Notes under the pieces: generated by a model
Seen by the model: the letters and a program-made list of their open reading frames with translations, nothing else
Told to the model about the DNA's origin: nothing
Databases searched by the model: none
Origin: Clostridia bacterium
GTDB taxonomy: Bacteria > Bacillota > Clostridia > Christensenellales > Aristaeellaceae
Assembly: GCA_017428385.1 (NCBI GenBank)
Contig: JAFRQX010000038.1
Location: 62,001 to 126,000 of the forward strand
Length of the DNA stretch: 64,000 bases
Direction: 5' to 3'
Shown: positions 58,240 through 64,000 of the stretch, piece after piece
How positions within the stretch are numbered: the first letter of the stretch is position 1
Layout: every line of letters begins with the position of its first letter
Made by a program: the position numbers and the translations under genes

Positions 58240-58273
58240 GTTATGGTATGTTTTTAACAAAACATACCATAAC
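58240..58273 (-). terminator. Hairpin overlapping the end of the J-domain gene
   Basis: GTTATGGTATGTTTT and AAAACATACCATAAC form a perfect 15-bp stem, with the J-domain stop codon in the loop. It may reduce read-through into the zinc-ribbon gene. Confidence 0.6.
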
Positions 58274-59075
58274 GTCCACAACCACCCAAACAGCAGTTGC
58301 AGAACATGTTGGCGACGATGCAGGTGAGGCAGGGATTGGAGCAGATGGCGGAACGGAAATCGTAACCGCTGCTGCGTGCCTGGCGATAAGCCTGGCGGCC
58401 TGACTCAATGGTGTTCAGCAGAGCCTGGAAATCCGGATCGTTGGGTGCCATACGGACTGCGGCACGGGCATGATCGAGAGCGGAAATCCGGTTGCCAAGC
58501 CCCATATCCGCACGAGCATAGAGTGCATGCCAGTCGGCGTCATGGGTAGGAACCCGGTTGAGCTGGGTGATCGCGTCGTGATAACGGTTGGCGAGAACGT
58601 GATTCTCAGCGGTCTTCAGCTCGGGATTGGAATAGTTCCGCGTACGGTAGCGGGTCTGCTGCTGATAGCCGCCCTGCTGGCTGCCGAAGAAAGCGGAGAA
58701 GGGATCAAAGCCGAAACCGAAATCCCCAAAGGGATCACCGCCCTGGCCGCCATTACCACCGTAGCTGCCCTGGCCATAACTGCCCTGGGAGCCGCCATAA
58801 CCGCCGTAACTGCCGCCGAAAGGATTGTAATAACCAGACGCACCGGAAGAGCCGGAAGAACTATAGGGATTCTGATAAGGATCCTTGCCGGTCTTCTTGA
58901 TCTGCAGGGCGCGGGTATAGGCCTCATTAACCTCCCGCATCTTCTCTTCCGCGGTTTTGTCGCCGGGATTTAGGTCCGGGTGATATTTCTTGGCCAGCTT
59001 CCGGTAGGCGGATTTGATCTCGTCCTCGGTTGCGGAGGAATTCAGACCCAGTACCGCAAATGGATCATTCGGCAT
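58254..59075 (-). CDS. J-domain protein with Gly-rich linker and Cys-rich tail
   Basis: The protein has 273 aa. I chose the ATG at 59075 because GGAGG is 6 nt upstream; the ATG at 59081 touches the site. Residues 4-70 are a J domain with HPD ([11 protein letters not shown]). A Gly/Ser/Tyr-rich segment (about 80-130) and TPR-like helices ([19 protein letters not shown]) follow. The end has about nine Cys ([20 protein letters not shown]). The classical DnaJ zinc fingers are absent. It overlaps the DUF5685 gene by 11 nt and should stimulate the Hsp70 encoded upstream. Confidence 0.85.
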   Translation of the reverse strand: MPNDPFAVLGLNSSATEDEIKSAYRKLAKKYHPDLNPGDKTAEEKMREVNEAYTRALQIKKTGKDPYQNPYSSSGSSGASGYYNPFGGSYGGYGGSQGSYGQGSYGGNGGQGGDPFGDFGFGFDPFSAFFGSQQGGYQQQTRYRTRNYSNPELKTAENHVLANRYHDAITQLNRVPTHDADWHALYARADMGLGNRISALDHARAAVRMAPNDPDFQALLNTIESGRQAYRQARSSGYDFRSAICSNPCLTCIVANMFCNCCLGGCGRYGMFC

Positions 59076-59919
59076 GGGCATCCTCCTTTCTTTGTTTCTG
59101 TTTCTTTACGGTGATCAGCGTATAACGCTGCCACACACCGCTGTATATGACATTCCGCAGGAGATCGAGATCCTGCTCCAGGGGGAGAATCTCGAAGCTG
59201 TTAGCTGCCTCAGCGATCAGCAGCTCCAGGGTTTCCTTGCAGAAGTCTTCATAATCCGGCCGGTCATGGTAAACGTCCAGGGGATTGAAACGGCGTTTTC
59301 TGTGATCCGCGTCGTAGTCCTCCCAGGCGTCCATCCAGTAGATGAAGCGGCCGAGACTGTCGCCGACGGAACGAAGTACCGGCGCCCACATGTCGTCCGG
59401 CTTTGGTACGAACACCGCACCGAGCATTTCGCCGGAAAGATTGCAGAGACGGTCCGGATCCGGGACGGTTTTCTTTTCTTCCTTCCAGAGTTCTGAAAGA
59501 GCCTGCTCCACAGCAACGGACTGTGCCGGCCACAGGGTGCGAACTTTCTTCGCAGCCTTGCGGAAGAGGGTCTCACCGGTTTTTCCGACGAGGGAATGAT
59601 CGTCCATGCGCTGATCCTCACACTTCCAATAGAAGAGGAGGGCATTCATATCAGCCGCGTAATCAATCATGGAAGAAGAACAGAAAGGATGCTTCTTCAC
59701 AGGATGAATGCCACAGCGGGCAGTGGCCTGGGCAGTTTCCGGCTCATAGAGCGAGGAGAGGAGAAGTGCGAGGAAAGTCATGTCATTACTGAGGGAAAGC
59801 CGGCCGGACTGACCGTGACGGCTCTTCAGCGCGTGGCAGACGCCGCAGTAAACGGAGCGGTAACGCTGCTTCTGCTCATCCGTGAGGACTGATAATACAG
59901 GGGCTACATATCCGAACAT
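59065..59919 (-). CDS. DUF5685-like protein
   Basis: The protein has 284 aa. [20 protein letters not shown], then [13 protein letters not shown] and later AARCGIHP-type and RMDDHS segments resemble the uncharacterised DUF5685 family. Conserved Cys and His positions near residues 25-30 and 70-90 might bind metal. A helical region with [14 protein letters not shown] follows, reminiscent of Asp-rich helices of prenyl-synthase-like folds. It sits between Hsp70-like and J-domain genes with tight spacing on both sides, so it is probably a co-factor or main client of that pair. Confidence 0.6.
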   Translation of the reverse strand: MFGYVAPVLSVLTDEQKQRYRSVYCGVCHALKSRHGQSGRLSLSNDMTFLALLLSSLYEPETAQATARCGIHPVKKHPFCSSSMIDYAADMNALLFYWKCEDQRMDDHSLVGKTGETLFRKAAKKVRTLWPAQSVAVEQALSELWKEEKKTVPDPDRLCNLSGEMLGAVFVPKPDDMWAPVLRSVGDSLGRFIYWMDAWEDYDADHRKRRFNPLDVYHDRPDYEDFCKETLELLIAEAANSFEILPLEQDLDLLRNVIYSGVWQRYTLITVKKQKQRKEDAHAE

Positions 59920-59930
59920 GATGCGCCTCC

Positions 59931-61676
59931 TCAGGCATCATAGGCACCATCGTCATTCTCTCCTTCAGGAGAAGAGGCATAGGTGCCGACAGACCGGAGA
60001 ATGGTGTCCAGATCCTCGGATGCAGTCTTGATCCGGTATTCATCAGAACCGCGGAGCGCTTCCTCCAGAGCGGAGATGGAAGCATCCAGGCGGGTCTTAT
60101 CCTCGTCCTTCAGCTTCTTGCGGGCGCGGCGGGCCTGATTCAGCAGGTTCTCAGCGGCATCCCTGGTCTGCTGGGACTGCTTACGCTGTTTATCCTCAGC
60201 AGCGTAGCGCTGGGCATCCCGGATGGCGCGGTCGATTTCTTCCCGGCTCATGTTGCCGGAACCGGAGATGGTGATATCCTGGCTGCGGTTGGTGCCCAGG
60301 TCACGTGCAGTGACATGGACGATACCGTTGGTGTCGATAGAGAAGGTGACCTCAATCTGCGGAATGCCGCGCAGGGCACGGCGGATACCGGTGAGGCGGA
60401 ACTTGCCCAGGGACTTATTGGCAGATGCAATCTCACGTTCGCCCTGCAGGACGTTGATTTCCACGCTGGTCTGGAAATTGGCGGCTGTGGTGAAAACCTG
60501 GGAATGCTGGCAGGGCAGGGGAGAATTGCGGTCAATGATCTTGGCAAAGACGTCGCCCAGGGTTTCAATACCCAGGGAAAGAGGCGTGACGTCGATCAGG
60601 ACAATGGAGTTCACAGTGCCGGTGAGCACGCCGCCCTGGAGGCAGGCACCCATGGCGACACATTCATCCGGGTTGATATCCCGGGCAGGCTCCTTACCGG
60701 TGAGTCTGCGGACTTCTTCCTGCACAGCAGGAATACGGGTAGAACCGCCGACAAGGAGTACACGACTCAGGTCGGAAGCCTTGATGCCGGCATCTGACAT
60801 AGCCTGCTGTACGGGACCGCGGGTGGCGGCAACCAGGTGGGCAGTCAGGTCATCAAAGCGGGCACGGGTCAGTGTGCATTCCAGATGCATGGGACCGGAA
60901 GCATTCTGCGCCAGGAAGGGCAGATTGATCACGGTAGAAGTGGAAGCGGAAAGCTCAATCTTCGCTTTTTCCGCGGCTTCAGCCAGGCGCTGCATGGCCA
61001 TGGGGTCCTTGGAAATATCCACATGATGCTCCTTACGGAACTCTTCCAGGAGCCAGCCGACGATACACTGGTCAAAGTCATCGCCGCCCAGGTGGTTATT
61101 ACCGGCAGTGGCAAGCACTTCAATGGTATCGCTGTTGATTTCCAGGATACTGACGTCGAAGGTGCCGCCGCCCAGGTCATAAACCATGACGCGGCAGGGC
61201 ATACCCTTATCAAAACCGTAAGCCAGAGCGGCGGAAGTAGGCTCATTAATGATACGCAGGACGTTGAGGCCAGCGATGAGACCGGCATCCTTGGTAGCCT
61301 GGCGCTGGGCATCTGAGAAATAGGCAGGGACAGTGATTACCGCATCGGTGACAGGTTCACCGATATAGCTTTCAGCATCCGCCTTGAGCTTCTGCAGGAT
61401 CATGGCAGAAATTTCCTGGGGCGTATAGCTTTTGCCATCCACCTGGAAACGCTTGTCTGAACCCATATCCCGCTTGACAGAAGAGAAGGTACGGGAAGCA
61501 TTTGTAACGGCCTGGCGCTTCGCGGTCATACCGACAAGACGCTCGCCGGATTTTGTAAAGGCTACAACAGAAGGCGTAGTACGACCACCCTCAGCATTCG
61601 GGATCACGACCGCACGGCCGTTTTCCATGAAGGAAACGCAGGAGTTGGTGGTACCCAAATCTATACCAATTAGCAT
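59931..61676 (-). CDS. DnaK-like Hsp70 chaperone, shortened C terminus
   Basis: The protein has 581 aa from the ATG at 61676, with GGAGG 6 nt upstream. [50 protein letters not shown] and the substrate domain ([26 protein letters not shown]) are complete. The lid ends early, without the extended tail of housekeeping DnaK (about 610-640 aa). No GrpE gene is nearby. It is probably a specialised second Hsp70 working with the DUF5685 and J-domain proteins of the operon. No CIRCE element is seen upstream. Confidence 0.88.
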   Translation of the reverse strand: MLIGIDLGTTNSCVSFMENGRAVVIPNAEGGRTTPSVVAFTKSGERLVGMTAKRQAVTNASRTFSSVKRDMGSDKRFQVDGKSYTPQEISAMILQKLKADAESYIGEPVTDAVITVPAYFSDAQRQATKDAGLIAGLNVLRIINEPTSAALAYGFDKGMPCRVMVYDLGGGTFDVSILEINSDTIEVLATAGNNHLGGDDFDQCIVGWLLEEFRKEHHVDISKDPMAMQRLAEAAEKAKIELSASTSTVINLPFLAQNASGPMHLECTLTRARFDDLTAHLVAATRGPVQQAMSDAGIKASDLSRVLLVGGSTRIPAVQEEVRRLTGKEPARDINPDECVAMGACLQGGVLTGTVNSIVLIDVTPLSLGIETLGDVFAKIIDRNSPLPCQHSQVFTTAANFQTSVEINVLQGEREIASANKSLGKFRLTGIRRALRGIPQIEVTFSIDTNGIVHVTARDLGTNRSQDITISGSGNMSREEIDRAIRDAQRYAAEDKQRKQSQQTRDAAENLLNQARRARKKLKDEDKTRLDASISALEEALRGSDEYRIKTASEDLDTILRSVGTYASSPEGENDDGAYDA

Positions 61677-61702
61677 AAAAACCTCCAAAGGGGAGAAATA
61701 AT

Positions 61703-61728
61703 ACAAAATTCAGTAAACTGAATTTTGT
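61703..61728 (-). promoter_or_regulatory. Palindrome in the leader of the chaperone operon
   Basis: ACAAAATTCAGT, AA and ACTGAATTTTGT form a perfect 12-bp inverted repeat 27 nt before the Hsp70 start. It could be an operator or an RNA hairpin near the ribosome site. Confidence 0.45.
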
Positions 61729-61730
61729 TA

Positions 61731-61799
61731 ATGAATACTGAAGACTTAAAACTTAATACTTAAAAATGGCGGAAGAAAAATCCCGGGTGGGATTTTTCC
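61731..61799. repeat. Heptameric CTTAAAA array with attached hairpin, site 10
   Basis: Units CTGAAGA, CTTAAAA, CTTAATA, CTTAAAA, then ATGGCGGA and AAAAATCCC/GGGATTTTT. Confidence 0.8.
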
Positions 61800-61874
61800 T
61801 AGAATATAATATAGAAGGTTTTTCAAGGATAAGAGAATGTAATGTGAAAGATAGGTGAAAAAAGAGGAGAATTG

Positions 61875-61999
61875 ATCCGCCATGAGGCGGATTGTCGCCT
61901 GCGGCGAATGATATGTTGCTGCGCAACATGATATTTTCGCGTCATGCGAAAATGATAGATTCGACTTCGTCGAATATGATATTTTTGACTACGTCAAAA
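61875..61999. repeat. Hairpin array V with TGATA spacers
   Basis: ATCCGCC/GGCGGAT, TCGCC/GGCGA, TGTTGC/GCAACA, ATTTTCGC/GCGAAAAT, ATTCGAC/GTCGAAT and TTTTGAC/GTCAAAA follow each other; four of the five spacers are TGAT or TGATA variants. Confidence 0.8.
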
Positions 62000-62169
62000 G
62001 TGATTATAGTGTTTAGCCATATATATGCAGGTGTTATAGGCAAGGAATAAGTAATGATGGAAGAAAAATTGAGTATATAGTTGAGTTGATTAGAATTGAC
62101 AGGTTGTTGTATACAATTTGTTTTTTGGCTATGCCGGTGGTAAGATAAGCCGTAAGGAGCGTGAAACTT

Positions 62170-63552
62170 ATGGAAAGACCAAACGCATGGAAAAACTACA
62201 CAAAGACCGATCTCAAGAAGCTTGAAACGATCGCAAAAGAATACAAGGCTTTTATTGACGCCGGAAAGACGGAGCGGGAATGCGCCGTGCTGGCGATCGA
62301 CGCACTGGAAAAGGCCGGATACGTGAACATGGAAAGCCTGATCGGCGGCAAGAAGAAGCTGAAGGCCGGCGACAAGGTATACGTGAACCGGATGGGCAAA
62401 GCCGTATTGACCTTCCACATCGGCAAGAAGCCGTTGGCTGAAGGCATGAACATCGTGGGCGCACACATTGACAGCCCGCGGCTGGACCTGAAGCAGAATC
62501 CCCTGTACGAAGATAACGATTTCGTACTGGCTGACACCCACTACTACGGCGGCATCAAAAAGTACCAGTGGACCACCCGGGAACTGGCACTGCATGGTGT
62601 GGTGGTGAAGAAAGACGGAACAACTGTTCAGATCTGCATTGGCGAGAAGGAAGACGACCCGGTCGTGGGTATCACCGACCTGCTGATTCACCTGAGCCAT
62701 GAACAGCTGGACAAGAAGCTGCGTGAAGCCATTACCGGCGAGAACCTGGACATCATGCTGGGCGGCAAGCCGCTGAAGGACGAAGAAAAAGAGCCTGTGA
62801 AGGCCCAGATTCTCCAGATCCTGAAAGAGACTTACGGGATCGAGGAAGAGGATTTCTATTCCGCCGAAATCGAAGCTGTTCCTGCCGGAAAGGCAAGAGA
62901 CTTCGGTCTGGACCGGAGTATGATCATGGGCTACGGCCATGACGACCGTGTCTGCGCATTCGCTGAACTGAAGGCCGTTCTGGATCTGCCCGCTGTGCCG
63001 GAGTATACCTGCTGCGGTATGCTGGTGGACAAGGAAGAAATCGGCAGCGTGGGCGCAACGGGCATGAGGGCCAACTACCTGGAGAACTCCGTAGCCGAAC
63101 TGCTGGAGCTGATGGGCGTATACAGCGAGCTGAACGTCCGCCGTGCACTGCAGAACAGCCGCATGCTGAGCTGCGACGTGAGCGCGGGCTTTGATCCCCT
63201 GTATGCTTCCGCTTTTGAAAAGAAAAACTCCGCCATGCTTGGCAGAGGTGTATGCTTCAACAAATATACCGGAGCGGGCGGCAAGAGCAGCTCCAACGAC
63301 GCGAACGCCGAGTTCATGGCCAAGCTGCGCAAGATCATGGACGACAACAAAGTATGCTGGCAGACTGCTGAACTGGGCAAGGTTGACCAGGGCGGCGGCG
63401 GAACGATCGCTTACATCTGCGCCATGTACGGCATGGAAGTCATCGACAGCGGCGTGGCCGTGCTGAACATGCATTCCCCCATGGAAGTGATCAGCAAGGC
63501 TGACCTGTACGAATCAGTGAAAGCTTACAAAGCTTTCATGATTAAGGCTTAA
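62170..63552 (+). CDS. M18-family aminopeptidase
   Basis: The protein has 460 aa from the ATG at 62170, 10 nt after AAGGAG; a GTG at 62161 is too close. GAHIDSPRLDLK (first zinc His and Asp), VDKEEIGSVGATG (catalytic Glu pair), SAGFDPLY and VLNMHSPMEV (last zinc His) are the M18 signatures. The enzyme is a cytoplasmic, multimeric di-zinc aminopeptidase that favours acidic or neutral N-terminal residues. The 3' end overlaps mutY tail to tail by 11 nt. Confidence 0.9.
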   Translation: MERPNAWKNYTKTDLKKLETIAKEYKAFIDAGKTERECAVLAIDALEKAGYVNMESLIGGKKKLKAGDKVYVNRMGKAVLTFHIGKKPLAEGMNIVGAHIDSPRLDLKQNPLYEDNDFVLADTHYYGGIKKYQWTTRELALHGVVVKKDGTTVQICIGEKEDDPVVGITDLLIHLSHEQLDKKLREAITGENLDIMLGGKPLKDEEKEPVKAQILQILKETYGIEEEDFYSAEIEAVPAGKARDFGLDRSMIMGYGHDDRVCAFAELKAVLDLPAVPEYTCCGMLVDKEEIGSVGATGMRANYLENSVAELLELMGVYSELNVRRALQNSRMLSCDVSAGFDPLYASAFEKKNSAMLGRGVCFNKYTGAGGKSSSNDANAEFMAKLRKIMDDNKVCWQTAELGKVDQGGGGTIAYICAMYGMEVIDSGVAVLNMHSPMEVISKADLYESVKAYKAFMIKA

Positions 63553-64000
63553 GGAGAGCCGCGGCAGCATTCATAGCTGCCGGAAGGGTCAGATCCTTCA
63601 GCCGGGAAACCGGAACAAATTCATAACCTGCAGGCGCGGAAGCAGATGCTTCCGCGTCTGTTTCATATATATGCATGAGCCAGATCTGGTGAGTAAAAAC
63701 ATGGCGGGCAATACCGGCATCCCGGAGGGGACTGAAGGACAGGTGAAGCTTCTTGCAAGCAACAGGCAGAAGTTCTTCCGCAGAAGAATCACCCTCCAGC
63801 ATCGGGAAACACCAAAGACCCTGAAGAAGACGCTCCGTACGCTGGCGCATGAGCACCCGATCACACGAACGGATGATCAGCAGAGAATAAGGAATTACCT
63901 TCTGGGGCTTTGCTTTGGGCAGGACAGGAAGATCAGCCGCGTCTCCGGCCTTGAAAGCATCACAGAAGGAAGAAAGCGGGCAGCGGGCACAGTCCGGCGT
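63542..64000 (-). CDS. mutY: A/G-specific adenine glycosylase, C-terminal part (partial)
   Basis: The frame is open to the window edge. TPDCARCPLSSFCDAFKAG holds the last cysteines of the [4Fe-4S] loop (C-x2-C-x5-C visible). A NUDIX-like 8-oxoG recognition domain follows with RLLQGLWCFPMLEGD and ARHVFTHQIWLMHIY, as in MutY. The enzyme removes adenine mispaired with 8-oxoguanine. The catalytic helix-hairpin-helix part lies outside the window. Confidence 0.88.
   Translation of the reverse strand, partial: TPDCARCPLSSFCDAFKAGDAADLPVLPKAKPQKVIPYSLLIIRSCDRVLMRQRTERLLQGLWCFPMLEGDSSAEELLPVACKKLHLSFSPLRDAGIARHVFTHQIWLMHIYETDAEASASAPAGYEFVPVSRLKDLTLPAAMNAAAALLKP

Noticed and set aside
61675..61735. 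CIRCE (HrcA) operator before the Hsp70-like gene
   Set aside because: The TTAGCACTC-N9-GAGTGCTAA pattern is absent; only an unrelated 12-bp palindrome is present.
45622..61999. Hairpin arrays read as CRISPR or as simple terminators
   Set aside because: The constant part is the short spacer and the palindromes vary, the opposite of CRISPR; T-tracts are missing after most hairpins, so they are not ordinary terminators.
61942..63474. 510-codon minus-strand frame opposite the M18 aminopeptidase
   Set aside because: It is a shadow without a recognisable domain; the plus strand has all M18 motifs.

Overview
The window looks like chromosomal DNA of an anaerobic, low-to-mid GC Bacillota (Clostridia). 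The case rests on an ATP-type PEP carboxykinase beside a four-subunit biotin/Na+ decarboxylase, a superoxide reductase, several SpoIIE-type PP2C phosphatases with STAS and HATPase partners, AGGAGG-type ribosome sites and TTGACA/TATAAT promoters. The dispersed intergenic repeats suggest a rumen or gut Clostridia relative, possibly Christensenellales; that placement is inference, because no rRNA is present.

1-3.8 kb: a sugar-nucleotide operon (GHMP kinase end, nucleotidyltransferase, UDP-glucuronate-epimerase-like protein) interrupted by an AT-rich three-gene insert of unknown function. 3.8-18.5 kb: the most interesting region, a multi-transcript RiPP-type locus. It holds a radical SAM/SPASM maturase, two Cys-rich precursors, two near-identical 73-aa peptides with a Gly-Gly motif, a PqqD-like recognition protein, an HprK-like kinase, a Ser-His S24/S26 peptidase, a 91-aa third precursor with its ABC exporter, a second ABC exporter, a PPP-type phosphatase, a second radical SAM protein without SPASM cysteines, and a second, degenerate HprK-like protein. 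Three promoters in it share one architecture: GTTAYAT-R-GTTACG, then an exact 32-bp interval to a TTGAA -35, then a 17-bp spacer. This places one promoter inside the apparent 5' end of the second radical SAM frame and moves its start downstream. An AT-rich TIR-domain gene interrupts the locus, and an AAA ATPase plus RloB-like pair flanks it.

20.6-27 kb: a hypothetical gene, superoxide reductase, a sensor phosphatase, a minus-strand AAA ATPase with four 29-bp-period iterons upstream, a frameshifted endonuclease-like remnant, and a small protein overlapping an ECF sigma factor. 27.4-34.4 kb (minus): a CHASE2-PP2C phosphatase beside a 1635-aa FecR/MBG-repeat surface protein. 35-40.2 kb: a partner-switching operon of STAS antagonist, DUF2156 protein, a MATE transporter fused to an RsbW-like ATPase, and a sensor phosphatase that also ends in an RsbW-like ATPase.

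40.7-48.5 kb: an XRE-UDP-glucose dehydrogenase fusion, a REC-GGDEF protein, a MATE pump, a GH127 beta-L-arabinofuranosidase and uridine kinase. 49.1-54.4 kb: pckA and an oxaloacetate decarboxylase operon, interconverting PEP, oxaloacetate and pyruvate with Na+ export. 54.6-64 kb: a PspC protein, ornithine carbamoyltransferase, an HTH-S24 repressor coupled to a free-standing LexA DNA-binding domain, a DnaK-like/DUF5685/J-domain/zinc-ribbon operon, an M18 aminopeptidase and the end of mutY.

From about 21 kb onward the gaps carry several repeat families: heptameric CTTAAAA arrays followed by a hairpin, arrays of different perfect hairpins joined by constant TGAAATA or TGATA spacers, TTCGAC...CAGRATGACA elements, and GGGACAGACCAACTGTCA palindromes. 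No tRNA, rRNA, CRISPR array or transposase gene was seen.
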